Made by a program: the position numbers and the translations under genes. Shown here piece after piece: positions 1 through 11,548 of a DNA stretch of 64,000 bases; the first letter of the stretch is position 1; every line of letters starts with the position of its first letter. The stretch is from Ontholestes murinus (Eukaryota; Arthropoda; Insecta; Coleoptera; Staphylinidae). The DNA lies in NCBI GenBank assembly GCA_963969525.1, contig OZ018389.1, positions 54,938,642-55,002,641 of the forward strand, written 5' to 3'. Below the pieces are notes generated by a model. That model saw nothing but the letters and a program-made list of their open reading frames with translations, was not told the DNA's origin and searched no databases.

Positions 1-762
1 ATTACGATACTGCAAAAGATATCTGCTCTTTTGTCTTTTAGTATTTTATAATAGACCATGCTGATAAACTACATATACAAAAGTACAATTTGAAAACCCA
101 TGTTTATCCATGTTTAGGAAAAAAAAAATAAGATTTACTTTATTATTTACAAACAAAAATGTTATCAAATATCAAACGACATTTTATTAATTTTTATTTA
201 TTCCATTTTTCTTCTTACTCGTTGAAAATATTACATTTTCCCTTATAACGTCTGAAAGTGTGTAGTTTCCTTCTCATATTTTTCTGAACTAATTAATAAG
301 CTGTAACAACTTTCCCTATATGGAATTGATTAATTCAGCCTTGGGATTAATATTTATACCTTGCGTTCGAAGGGAAATTCATGCAATAATAAAAATATAT
401 TGCGTCTTCTATTTTATTAGGAACAAATAGATAAATCATAAAAAATGGTAACATGGTCGCCTAAGAAAAAGGCTTCGGTTAGTACTATGTATAAATTATC
501 CATCTAAATTATTAATAATATATGTAGTAAATAAATCAAAACTGTTTGTAATTTTGTTTTTGTCGAACACATCGATAATTTGACCGATCAATAATTGTTT
601 ATCAACGATTATCTCCCTAATAAAGCCAGTGTTTTAATATTAAAAACTACAAACATATATAATATATGTTACTAAACATAAACAAATAGATATTCTTTTA
701 TTTATATTTGTTACCTTATAAGTGTTAAAATTGGCTAATAAAAATTAACAACCAAGTATATT
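1..762. other. AT-rich DNA, no gene seen
   Basis: I find no convincing coding sequence, inverted repeat or recognisable transposon protein here. A first exon or regulatory DNA of a neighbouring gene cannot be excluded. Confidence 0.5.
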
Positions 763-808
763 GTAGTAGTAGTAGTGTTTGGCTATCGACTACGTGGTCT
801 TTCCGCCG
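763..808 (-). repeat. Tail fragment of a 5S-type SINE
   Basis: A GTA/TAG microsatellite is followed by a block that matches the tail end of the SINE best defined at 22339-22546. Only the tail is kept; the 5S-like head is missing. The orientation matches the other copies (tail on the left, element on the minus strand). Confidence 0.6.
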
Positions 809-1279
809 AGTATGTTTTATTAATTTACTTTATTCAAAATGTACCATAATGTACATTGCACAGAAGTAATTTGTTATATTGGATAGGTATTGACTGTGAC
901 GTATTTGGTCCCTAATTATTATTATATTTATAAATTATACAATAACTCAACCAAGGTGGATGAATTTTCTTGTATTATTAGGAATTATCGATGATATTTG
1001 AATTATAGATTGTTGATTTTCTCGGAAATTTTATATAAATTGGCCTTTTAAAATAAAGGTTATGACCTTACAATGAAACATCATTATCAATTCTTGACAA
1101 AATCCTTTCGTATAATTTGGCATGGTACCATTTCTTTTCCTCTCGGATTTTGTAAGATATATACTTCAGTCTTAAAAATCAAATCAAACTTACCATGGAT
1201 GCAACAGTTTATATATATTTTAGAACATCGTTGATACAATACATATAACTAGATTAGATTAAATTATATTAGTATTAAA

Positions 1280-1680
1280 CGGGGTCGTTGGCTATAGACA
1301 ACCTTACAGCACTGCGACCTGGTTAGATATTTTGTACTAGTACCCTATTACTAGTTTATTCCCAGGAATTAAATTTCCTTGGTAAGGCCATGCCCTGATC
1401 AGTTCTGGCGATATACCTATAATCATACATAGTCTGCAAGTGGTTTTGTCCACTATACCTATCTTGTGAAGATGGTACTTCACTGGACAATGCTCTGTAA
1501 GGAGGTCTGTGGTTAGTCTTATCTTGCTTTTAGTAAAGGGCAAGAAAGAGCTTTTTAACACTGATTGGTATTTTTTATTGCCTTTCACCTAATTTGTTTA
1601 TCCAGTGCCTTGTTTTGCACCTTTTTTCCCACTCTTGAACCATGCCCTTCCTATGTGATTTTTATAGCCCGCATGTAGTC
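1280..1680 (-). pseudogene. 3' end of a LOA/R1-type LINE ORF2 (relic)
   Basis: Minus-strand translation gives LLTEHCPVKYHLHKIGI followed by CRLC. This is the arrangement found at the extreme C-terminus of LOA/R1-group LINE polyproteins, after the RNase H domain (compare the larger copy at 13402-15747, with TGHCALRYHLWKI then CRLC). The flanking frames are broken and no reverse transcriptase core is present. It is a dead 3' fragment; the clade is inferred from similarity of the motif. Confidence 0.55.
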
Positions 1681-2008
1681 TTTGGTCCGATCATTGTAAT
1701 CGCAACTCCTTCCCTGGCAAGTTTGTCTTCTTATTTCGCTTTCTCCTGATTTAATTGGTCCTACAATTTTTCTCATTATCTTTCTCTTTATAATTTGTAA
1801 TTTATTTTGGTTATTTTTTAGTGGTTAAAACATAGTAAGTGCGTTAGTTAAGTGTTTATCATGAATTATCAAATAGTAACGGTCACCACAATCCTTATGA
1901 TTAAAATATAATACGTTTAATGTATAAAATAAAATAAATTCTAACATAATTGGTCTTCTGCTTCATGGCTATCGACCAGTGGTCTTTCAGCCCTACTGTT
2001 TTTATATA
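1681..2008. other. Non-coding DNA with a possible SINE scrap
   Basis: No gene is seen. Around 1962-1996 a stretch containing GGCTATCGACCAGTGGTC resembles the tail part of the 5S-type SINE. It abuts the DNA element that starts at 2009, so that element may have landed in an older SINE copy. Confidence 0.35.
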
Positions 2009-2168
2009 CAGGGTTATTAACACTATACGGCACAGAATATTGTGACCAAAATACGTGACTTTCAAAAAGTTTCAGTTTGGGGATATATGTGGGTCTACTA
2101 GGGCTACTTTTTATAATTAATTTCATAATATACAGGGTGTCCCAAAAAGCCTAAAAGTATCAAAGTTG

Positions 2169-2325
2169 GAAAAATCAGCTAATATTTTTCGAAAAGAGAA
2201 TCATCAAGTAGCGTTTAAACCTCCTGGAAAATTATCAAACATGCTATTTAATGCCAAAGATAAAGTCAATCCTCTTAAAAAATCTGGTGTGTATGAGATC
2301 CGTTGTTCAGAATGCAATAGTGGGT
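2169..2325 (+). pseudogene. Penelope-like element fragment captured inside F1
   Basis: Plus-strand translation includes a frame with AFKPPGKLSNMLFNAKD and SGVYEIRCSECN. The latter is the hallmark start of the GIY-YIG endonuclease domain of Penelope-like retroelements. This block of about 157 bp is absent from the matching place in F1 copy 1, where the two flanks join directly. It is a fragment without a full domain. Confidence 0.65.
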
Positions 2326-2924
2326 GTTTTTAATGAAACACCCTGTATTTTATTGCATTTTTGGATCCTTATGTTCAAACAAATTACTAACGATCTAACA
2401 CAAACACGCAAAATAACACAACTATAACAAAAGACAGGGTTTTTAAACTAAAGTGACAGACTAAATTAATTATCTGACGTTTTTAAATTCCATAGAAAAC
2501 TAGATACATTAAAATTTTTACTTAAAAATTACTAAAACGGTGCAATAAACAATATTTTGGCGTTTTCTGTAAAAACTAAAAGACTTAGGACTTAGGATAT
2601 AAATACCATAAGATAGGTAATTAAAAGTGCATTTGTTCAAAAATAAAAATATGGCGTTCCATTTAAATAAATGAAGTTAGAGCCACTTAAAGTTCTTATT
2701 TGTTTAATTCCTTATTTTATATTCTGTATAAGATGGCAAGTTTGTTATACTTGGAAAATAAAATATGACCTATTGTTACATTTCAGTGTAAATTTGGTAT
2801 ACAGAACTTAATTATTTTTTAAGTATTTAAAACATGAAGATTAGATTAGATTATTACAAAATTAAAATTATTTCAACAACCTTAAGGTTTAGGTATCAAA
2901 AAAAATCGAATTAGTCATCTCGAG

Positions 2925-3536
2925 AGGCAACATCGTAAAAATAATTTAGTATTGTTTGGCTTACCTGACAGTAATAATGAATCATTAATAGGAAATACCT
3001 TAACATGCCTAAACGATCAATTAAAAATAGATCTTAAAGCGGATGATATCTCCAATGTATACCGACTAGGAAAACTCGTTGGAAAGCGACCTGTCTTAAT
3101 AGAGTTTGCAAAAGGTTGCAAAAAGCAATTAATTCTTGCTAATGCATAGAAATTAAAAGGCTCATCGGTCTCCATTGGGGTTGATCTTTCGCCAGAAGAT
3201 AGAAGAACAAATAAAATTTTGAGAGAACATCTTCGAAATGCCAAAGAGAAAAATCTGAATGCATATATAAAAAAATTTCCAACTGATCGTAGAAAATGAA
3301 ACGTACACCATTGATCAACTTACACAATCTGAAAAATATGGAGAACATGAAGAACCTATTATTAATAGTACGCCTCCGACACCTAACATCCGTGAGCTAA
3401 ATATTGATAATGTATTTGGTGAAAATTCGCAAATACCTAATAGCGTCGTCTTAAGAGAGCAAACGTGTAATACGCCTACAGGATCGAAAGCAATACCGAA
3501 GGATGCCAAGGCAAATAAAAAACAGAACGAGGCGTA
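2925..3536 (+). pseudogene. LINE ORF1 (nucleic-acid-binding gag-like protein), degenerate
   Basis: Translated pieces include LVLFGLPDSNNE, then DDISNVYRLGK and RPVLIEFAKGCKKQLILANA, then, after a stop at about 3147, KLKGSSVSIGVDLSPEDRR. This order is typical of ORF1 proteins of CR1/L1-like LINEs, with an RRM-like region followed by a small C-terminal domain. At least two stops break it. The protein would bind the element RNA. Confidence 0.6.
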
Positions 3537-3630
3537 AGAAGACTGTACACTAAGAAACCAGTTTGTAATATTATATCTGTTAATATCAAACTCTTAACTT
3601 TAGTTTTCTGTTTAAATATATTGTCATACA

Positions 3631-6261
3631 ATGGATAATTTGTACATAGGGCATATTAATGCAAGGTCGATTGTTTCTAACTTAGATTTGCTTCATGAAC
3701 ATGTCCTTGCAGAAAAGTACGATATCTTAGGAATATCAGAAACTTGGTTGTCTTCAACTATTACGGATAGCAGGGTGGAAATCAAAGGATATACAATCGT
3801 ATGACAAGACCGCATAAACCAAAGAAGCGGTGAAATTCAAAATTATTCCAATGTCTACAAGGATCAAACAACTGTTGATTGAAATAGATATCAAGAAAAA
3901 TAAAAGTATTATTGGAGTAATCTAGAGGCCACCAGATAATGACTACATGAGTTTTATCGATTAATTGGATATTGTGTTATCTGATATTATATTACAGGCA
4001 CATGATTTATATTTAGTTGGCGATTTCAATATTAACATGCTAAATAATAATTCAGTGCCTTCAAATCAACTTAATAATCTGATGAAGAGCTATGGATTAA
4101 GCCAAGAAATTAATGCACCAACAAGGATAGGTTTGAATGGAGCTACTCTTCTAGACCTTATAATAACAAATAACACAAATATTAAGACATCAGGTACTCT
4201 AAGCTTAAATTTCTCAGATCATAACGCAATATTTTGAGTAATAGAAACCACAACAAAACATAGTCATGTCCAACAGAAAGCGTTATCGATCATACATACG
4301 ATGATTTATTATACGCAAACTTACAAAGAATCACTTTCTACAAAATTTTTGATATTGATGATATAGATGATAAAATTATTTACTTTAACAAATGTATAAC
4401 ATCTATTTTTGATTTTCATGCACCCTATGTTACATCTAATTTTACCAAACCATATTCTCCCTGGATCACAAATAATATTAAATTTATGATGTCGTTGCGT
4501 GACAGAGCTTTTAAAAAGTATAAGAAAACATTTTAATGAATATAAACAATTGCGAAACTTTGTCACCCAAGCGATAAAAAATGAAAAGAAAGCCTTCCTT
4601 AACTATGAATTCAAAATTTGTAAAAATAAATTATTACGGCAGTATGATATTCACTCTAAAACCTGCAATGAAATACCCGAGTCCCTGAAGGATGTAGAAG
4701 CAATAAGCAATGCACTTTCTACGACAGGTAGTGATGATAATAGCGACTCACTGACCGGAAACGGCTGGCATAACAATATAATTCATACAGATACTAATTT
4801 CAGGTTTGAGATCGTTGAAGAGGTCATTATTTATAAAATTATTAAATCGATAACAACAATTGCGGTGGGATGGGACAGTATATCTTCGCGTATGATAAAA
4901 CTTTGCTATCCCCACATAATACCCTATTTGTTGCATATTGTAAATGCGTGCTTAATCCGTGGATTGTTTCCGAGTGCTTGGAAACGGGCAATTATAATAC
5001 CACTGCCCAAAGTAAAACAACCATCAAATGTCACGGATTTAAGACGAATAAGTATTTTGCCTATTTTATCTAAAGTTCTTGAGAAAATTATGACAATACA
5101 AATTAGAAACTTCCTAAACACCAAAAATATTCTCCCTGAAAAACAATCTGGCTTTCGCAAGGGTTATAGCTGCGAAACGGCTCTTCTAGATTTAATTGAT
5201 GGTATTCTGGAAAAAAAGGACAACAACCAGCTTACAGCTTTAATACTTTTGGATTATAGTAAAGCTTTTGACAAGCTAAATCATGCTACCCTTATCAGGA
5301 TTCTGAAAAATATTGGATTCAGCGAGGGTGTAGTTGACTTTATTAAATCATATTTAGAGGACCGCGTGCAGCAAATTAAAGTGGATGATATTTTTTCAGT
5401 TCCAATAGCTATATAGGCTGGTGTACCACAAGGATCGGTTTTAGGACCACTCCCTTTTACCATCTACACTTACAATATATTTAAAGACCTACAATATAGC
5501 AACATGCATCAATATGCAGAGGATACACAAGTGTATTTATCTTTTTCACCAGGTATGTCAGTTGAAGCAACCAACAAACTAAATAGTGATCTTAACTACA
5601 TTTGTGCCCAATCTAAAAAATACTCTCTAGTAATTAATCCCATGAAGACAACAGGAATACTATTTGGACCAGTAAAACATGTCAGTTCAGTGCGCGAAAA
5701 TATCGAAATTTTTGTAGATGGACATAAAGTCAACTTTGTCAACAGCGCTAAAAATCGAGGTTTTTTATTATTAGCCAAAATTACAAAAACGTCATATTGT
5801 GCTTTTTTTGTCTCATCAAAACTTTTGTATGTCGGTGTATGGGCCATGTTTAAATATGATGGAGAAAAATAGACTGCAACGAATACAGAATTCCTCCTTG
5901 AGGTTTATACATGGCATTCGCAAATTTGATCATATTACACACAAATTAAAAGAAATCTGGGAAAGGATGGCTAGATATGTACAATCGTAGGTTATTACAT
6001 AGCGCTGTTTTATTTCACAGAATAATTACGACAAAAACACCCAAATATTTATATGATAAGATTGTGCTTCGCAGCGACGTTCACCAACGCATCACACGTT
6101 TTAGAGACTCTATATGTACAACTAGGCACAAAACGCAAAAAATTAAGTGTTCATTCACATATCAAATTGCAAATGTTTACAACAGATTGTCATCGCGGTT
6201 GAAGAACTCATCTGTGCCTCGATTCAAGAAATTGTATAAATCTATATTAATGTCTTGCTAA
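3631..6261 (+). pseudogene. LINE ORF2: endonuclease and reverse transcriptase, degenerate
   Basis: The start MDNLYIGHINARSI is the usual N-terminus of an apurinic-like endonuclease (N-A-R-S motif). It is followed by ILGISETWLS, VGDFNINM and a C-terminal FSDHNAIF. Stops and frame changes occur around 3800-3965 and at 4237. The reverse transcriptase core is a 305-codon open stretch at 4499-5416 with LPKVKQPSNVTDLRRISILP, SGFRKGYS and LDYSKAFDKLNH. It continues after a stop as GVPQGSVLGP. The catalytic box reads YAED where YADD is expected, so the first catalytic-pair Asp is replaced by Glu. The 3' tail region continues to 6261. Confidence 0.8.
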
Positions 6262-6819
6262 TGCATGAAAGGATATACTGGATATGTGGTGTATCTGTAT
6301 GAAATGTATGCGTGTGTATATACAAAATTTTGTAATTAATACTATTTTGAATATAATCTTGCGATTTAATTTTTTCAATTGGTCTACGCATGTAAATGCT
6401 TGAATAAATGTGCATGTGTTTATGTATATAGGTATGTATGTATGTATGTAGGTTTATGAATACATATAAGTATATTTTGTGTTATCTTATTATATACTAG
6501 GTTTTCTGCTTTTTAAGTATGTCATTTATGTATATGTATGTAGAAAGCAAGAAATAAAGTCTATTATTATTATTATTATCATTATTATTATTATTATTAT
6601 CAAAAACCTTATTAAAACACACACTTATTTTGATCTAAAAATCCAAAAATGCAATAAAATACAGAGTGTTCTATAAAAAAACACAACTTTGATATTTTTA
6701 GCGTTTTTGAAATGAAATTAATTTTAAAATGTAGCCCTAATTGAGCCCCATATAACCCGAAAATGAAACTTTTTGAAAGTCACATATTTTGGCCACATAT
6801 GAATAAGTGAATAACCCTG

Positions 6820-8330
6820 TATTTGTACTTTTGTTTAAACGTTTATGCTTTTATTGTGTAATACATTTCGGTTGGCATGTTATGCTTTGTTTGCTGCTTG
6901 TATTTTCTCTTCTATTTCTGTATCGCTTTCGCCGTTGTTGTTTATTGTTACTCCCAGGTATTTTAGTTTTGTCACTTGTTCGAATTGAAGACTGCCTATT
7001 TTAATTGAGGTTATTAGTGCTTTATTTGTCAAATTTGCAATGAAAGCGTTCATTTTATTAATGTACTGTTCTCTTTCGAGAATAACTATTGAATTGGATG
7101 TCTGCTTTAGTCAGGACTAAAGAATTAGAGGATATTTTCGATTTAAGTGATTTTATCAATGTGGAGTCTTTGGTGAAATTGCTCTCCTTTTACTTTATTC
7201 TACTGTTTGTGTTGCCTCGTATACATCTGTGAGTAGATCTTTGAAGTAGATTTTCCATATTAACTTAGCCTAATCTACGTTTTCTGCTAATTTTCCATGG
7301 TTGCATTTTACTCCTAGATTTCTAATATTCGATTTTTTCTTTAGTGCGTTGATTTTTTTGTAGAACTTTTTTGAGTTGTGGCATTTGTATTCTTTTTCTA
7401 TTTCATCCATCTTGTTCTGTAACCATGCACTTTTGATTTTCCTTGTAAGTTTGTTACATCCTTTTCTTTTCTGGTCCTGTTTTATTTTATCTTCATGGTT
7501 GTTTGTTTGTATCCATCTTCTTCTCAAGTATATTTTTCATGACTATAATGCAGCACTTTTCATTCTACCAGTCATTATTGTAGCGTCTTTGTACTGTACC
7601 TATATTCTGTTCTACTGATCAATATTTCTTTTATTGCATTTCATTTCTAGTTTATATCATCGTTTGCTTTTCGTATCTAGTTTTCTTTGTATATTCTCCT
7701 CATATTCTTTCCTTGTAAGCATGTTGTTAAGTTTTTCAATGTCTTATTTGTTGTTTTTCCTGTTTCTTCTTTTTCGAAAATTTCTGTTTAATGCGAGCCG
7801 TAACCATAAAATGGTCTGTATCTATATTGCACCTCTGTATGATCTTACATCCAGTATATGTGTTTCTTGCTCCTTATTAATTAGTATATGATCAATTTGG
7901 TTATTGTATTGCCGGCCGGGTAACATCCATGTTATTTTGTGTTCTTTTCTATGTTTAAATTTTGTACTTACTATTTTCGAGCCTGTTGATGCTGCTAGAT
8001 CACATAGTCTACGTCAGTTTGTCATTAGATATTTCATTCAGATTCCAAGAAAGCAATCTGTTTCAATAAAACTTTCCCAAATTAATTTGATAGTATTTGA
8101 GCTAAAAAATTGGTCTGTCCATCTCGTTTTCTTTTTTTAAGTAGGAGTTGTTCGGGATATTTTGAAGGATTAGGGGGAGATTAAATTCTTGATGCATAAA
8201 TGTATAAGTTTTGTTAATGGAATAAGGATGCAGTTTTCTTGAAAGAATAGTAATCCTTGTTTTGGCCTTAATCATTGGATTTAATGGGTCTTTATTGGTT
8301 ATAGGCAATTTTATGATAGTTTAATAGTTA
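6820..8330 (-). pseudogene. RTE-type LINE remnant (endonuclease end, linker, start of RT)
   Basis: Read on the minus strand from right to left. First comes an endonuclease C-terminal region with NQIDHILINKEQETHI and DVRSYRG (about 7910-7800). Next is an open linker at 7270-7527 containing RRRWIQTN and KKFYKKINALKKKSNIRN. Then comes LKYLGVTINNNGESDTEIEE (about 6960-6900), typical of the reverse-transcriptase thumb side in RTE elements. The catalytic RT core between these is missing or unrecognisable. It lies next to F1 copy 2. Confidence 0.65.
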
Positions 8331-9386
8331 CACTTGCATTAATTTTTTAAAGATTTATATCACAGATAATATCACTTTGTGTTTTATTTCTAGCATTGTA
8401 TATAACTGACCACATTATCTTAATGGTGTTGAATTAGCTTTCTATATAAGACATCGTATTTTTTATATTTTATGTAGGTGTTTAGATATGCCAATATTTT
8501 CTGAAACATTTTCCATAACTGCTAAAAAAAGTATTTAGTTCTCCGTCTGGCGATCTGTACATATAATAAAATTAATTTATAGTTATGTATGTATTATTTT
8601 GTAAACTAAACGATTTTCAATAAGCCGCTTAAGAAAATCATATTATATACAGAACTTTTTGAAGGTATTTAAAAACTAATCGCTATGTTATATTATTGTT
8701 GGATTTTGAGTTTATTATAATACTAAATTAGTATTATAATAAACTCAAAATCCAACAAATCATCAAAAGTTAAATTTGAATTTCATAGACCGCAAATATT
8801 TCACATTAGAAAATAAATACATTGTCTTGTTGTATATATTGTTTTATAGTTATGGTTTATATTAAATAAATGTTCACGTTTTCACGTGTTTTGGCTTTGA
8901 GCCCTATTAGTTTACTAGGATATCTATGAATATTTCTTTTAGTAAAACATTCTTATGGAACCACTATGCCTTCTTTAAGTCATATTTAATTTTTATTTTG
9001 TTTTTTGATATAATTATGCTTATTTTTTAAGAAGTTATTATATACTGCGTTTATTCTCCAATAAGTTCCAGGAACTAGAAATTTGGATACGTTATCCGCC
9101 CATCTTGATCATAGTTTACCAGCATAGCATAGGTTATTAATTAAATCATAATCCCAAAACACTTAAAATTAAGAAATTCATAAATGAGGATTAATAACAT
9201 AAATACAAATGATATAAAATCCCATATACATTTCAGAAATCAGTTTACTTTGCAATTTAACGTTTTATTAAACAACTTCAAATAGCTTCCGATAAATAAA
9301 AATGATTGATTGAATATCAAGGTTTAAATTAATAAGTTAGTTATATTCTTAGTAATGCTCGGTTAAAAAAAACATATATTATAACA
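8331..9386. other. AT-rich DNA without genes, contains a perfect palindrome
   Basis: No coding sequence is recognised. The one clear structure is the 63-bp palindrome at 8696-8758, listed separately. Confidence 0.5.
8696..8758. repeat. Perfect 63-bp palindrome
   Basis: Two arms of 31 bases (8696-8726 and 8728-8758) are exact reverse complements around a single central base at 8727. The left arm begins TTGTTGGATTTTGAG. It could form a cruciform in DNA or a hairpin in RNA. No terminal-repeat transposon structure or gene explains it. Confidence 0.95.
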
Positions 9387-10703
9387 CATGACTCAATAAG
9401 TCTCCGGTCTAACTAAGAAAAACATGTTCTTTTTTGGAAATTTCACTTTATTCATCAAGAGTAATATATGCATTCCAACGCTCCTCTAACTTTTCGATTC
9501 CGTTATGCGAATGTAAAAAGATTTGTCTTTGCTCTCAAAATAAGCCATAGTTTCGGCAAACACTTCTTCATTTGAACCATTTCTTCGCATGAAGAAGCCA
9601 CAGTGTGGCGAAACAATTGTTGCATGTAATTCCAACAAATAAAAGTTTTTGAAAATTAAAAAAGTGATTTTATTTTAATACTTAACAAGTGATATGAATT
9701 TTCAACAAATAACGGCCTCATCAATTAATATGAACCAAATTTCTTTCCCTGGAGCATCTTTTTCATGTCTGCAAAAAGTCAGTAGTCGCTGGGGGTAAAA
9801 TCTAAAGAGTTTCTCATTCAAAGCTTAATTCATCCAATTTGTATTGTTTTCAATTACTTGTGACACGGGGCATTGTCCTGTTGAAACAGCACTTTTTTCT
9901 TTTGCATGTGGGGCCGTTTTTTCTTGATTTCTGCACTCAATCGATCCAATAATGCGATGTGATATTCATTATTGATAGTTTTGCCTTTCTCACGATAGCC
10001 GATGAATCTTACTAGCCGACTTTTGAGTTTTTGATCTTCTTGAATGACTTTCACCGCTGCTGTTCACTCAGCTGACGATATTTTTGATTTAGGTGTGTAG
10101 TGGTGGATTCATGTGTCATCCGGTGTCGCATACCGATGCAATAAATCTTTTTTATTTCGCTTAAACAGCTCCAAACAGCGCTCTGAATCGTCAAGGCATT
10201 GTTGTTTATAGTCTGGTATATGCAAACGCATGGAAGCAACTTGCAGATGTCCAAATTTTTATGTAAAATTGTAAAGACACTACCTTCTGATAAAGATATG
10301 AAAATGTCATCTATCTCACAGAACTTTATGTTGCGGTATTTAAAAACTCTTTTATGGTCATTTTTTTATGTTTTCCAGAACAACTGCCGATTTTGGGCAA
10401 CAAGAGCGTTCAGCACTGATGATGGTTGTACGATCGCGTTTAAATTCAGCATACCAGTTAATAATAGTTGATTTCCCTGATGCAAAGAAACATACACATA
10501 ACACACAAGAAATTCCTTTCTATCCATTTTCTTGGATATTACAAAACCGTGGTCTCTAAAATGACTTTAACTTCTAAACTAACGGTCAGAATCCCATGAA
10601 ATTTTGACACGTACTGTTTGAAGATTAGTTCTACTCGGAAATCACATGGGTCTGTCAACAATATTGCCATATATGTGTGAGACCGGGAATTTATTGAGTG
10701 ACG
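9387..10703 (-). mobile_element. Degenerate mariner transposon
   Basis: Imperfect terminal inverted repeats are visible: ACTCAATAAGTCTCCGGTCT near 9390 and, on the other strand, ACTCAATAAATTCCCGGTCT near 10700, next to TA. The minus strand encodes mariner transposase pieces: THESTTTHLNQKYRQLSEQQ, then in another frame YREKGKTINNEYHIALLDRL and KKKVLFQQDNAPCHK (the second catalytic Asp box), and a broken C-terminal part to about 9500. Frameshifts and stops separate all parts, so it is inactive. Confidence 0.8.
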
Positions 10704-11200
10704 TATTATTATTGGATCTTTATATTTTCTATTTAAGAATATTTTTAATACTAGTATTATTTTTTAATTTTGATTACAAAATAATACGTTCTAATAAATT
10801 ATTTGGCATAAAAGCACTACTAGTACTAATGTGTTTATTTATTTGTTTTAATTATGTGCCAACAAAAAAGCTTAACATATACAAAAAATATATAAATAAT
10901 ATTAATTACATAATTTAGACTGCACAAGAATTCGGCATTGGTATCTCGAAATTGTAAGTTCTTTTGCTGACGCCCATGTCGAACAGGAACGCACCAGAAA
11001 CCAAAATTTTGGTGTATTTTTATAACTAGTCCATAATATTAAGTTAAAATAACTGATTCATTTTTTTCTTCCCAATTAAAGGTATTTATTACAATACAAA
11101 CCGTTTATTTGAATTACAACAAGAAAAATTTTCCCTCATGTCCTTCAAACAACTTCAGTATGCACTTTCTAAAGTATTGAATCAACTTATTTTTTTTTAG
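10704..11200. other. AT-rich DNA upstream of the clip exon
   Basis: The first exon of the serine protease (5'UTR and signal peptide) should lie somewhere upstream of 11201. A hydrophobic open stretch near 10790-10870 resembles a signal peptide in composition but has no clear donor site in the required phase, so I do not assign it. Confidence 0.35.
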
Positions 11201-11548
11201 GGCAGAGTTCATGCACCACACCAGATGGTACGAAAGGGGTGTGCCAGAACATACACCAGTGTAATCACGTCCTCGATTTAATTAAGAAAACCCAAACTGA
11301 TCCTTCACAGAGCCTTATCGAGAAAATCAAGGAGTTCGAATGTGGCAGAAACGTTTACACCATTAATGTTTGTTGTCCTGTACAAAACGACCAACCGGAC
11401 ATCACCACTAAGGATGTTTCGTCGCACAAAAATCTCAACTTATTACCGAAAAACTGTGGAATATCTAACAGCGAGGATAGGGTGATCAATGGACAGAAAG
11501 CTGAATTGTTCGAGTTTCCTTGGATGGTATTAATTTCATATAAGACAA
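11201..11548 (+). CDS. Protease exon: clip domain, linker, activation site
   Basis: The acceptor is a T-rich tract ending in AG at 11199-11200; the donor is GTAAGT at 11549. The exon opens with two bases completing a codon (phase 1 entry) and ends in phase 1. It carries all six clip cysteines and the start of the catalytic chain (VINGQKAELFEFPWMVLIS). Confidence 0.9.

Larger units (their letters stand above)
2903..6599 (+). mobile_element. CR1/Jockey-group LINE inserted in F1 copy 2
   Basis: The insertion has ORF1 and ORF2 remnants, a 3' untranslated region and a terminal ATT/TTA microsatellite (about 6563-6600), as is usual for CR1/I-group LINE tails. The flanking F1 sequence resumes at both sides, and a short TATCAAAAA-like duplication is visible (about 2894-2902 and 6597-6606). 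Multiple stops and frameshifts make it non-autonomous. Exact clade assignment needs phylogeny. Confidence 0.75.
2009..6819. mobile_element. Long-inverted-repeat DNA transposon, family F1, copy 2 (split by a LINE)
   Basis: The outer ends read CAGGGTTATTAACACTATAC on the left and the complement of CAGGGTTATTCA on the right, flanked by TA on both sides, as in Tc1/mariner-type insertions. The arms match those of copy 1 (18780-20592). The left arm keeps only about 370 bp and then jumps (near 2380) into sequence that belongs to the right arm, so an internal deletion has occurred. A LINE (about 2903-6599) interrupts the right arm. No transposase frame was found; it is a non-autonomous relic. Confidence 0.75.

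Noticed and set aside
7376..8140. Series of hydrophobic + strand frames
   Set aside because: They are complements of the RTE-type LINE coding sequence on the minus strand, which has recognisable motifs.
10646..10918. Hydrophobic frame upstream of the clip exon as the signal-peptide exon
   Set aside because: It has hydrophobic runs, but there is no suitable donor site in phase 1 and no start in the right place. AT-rich DNA yields hydrophobic frames by chance.
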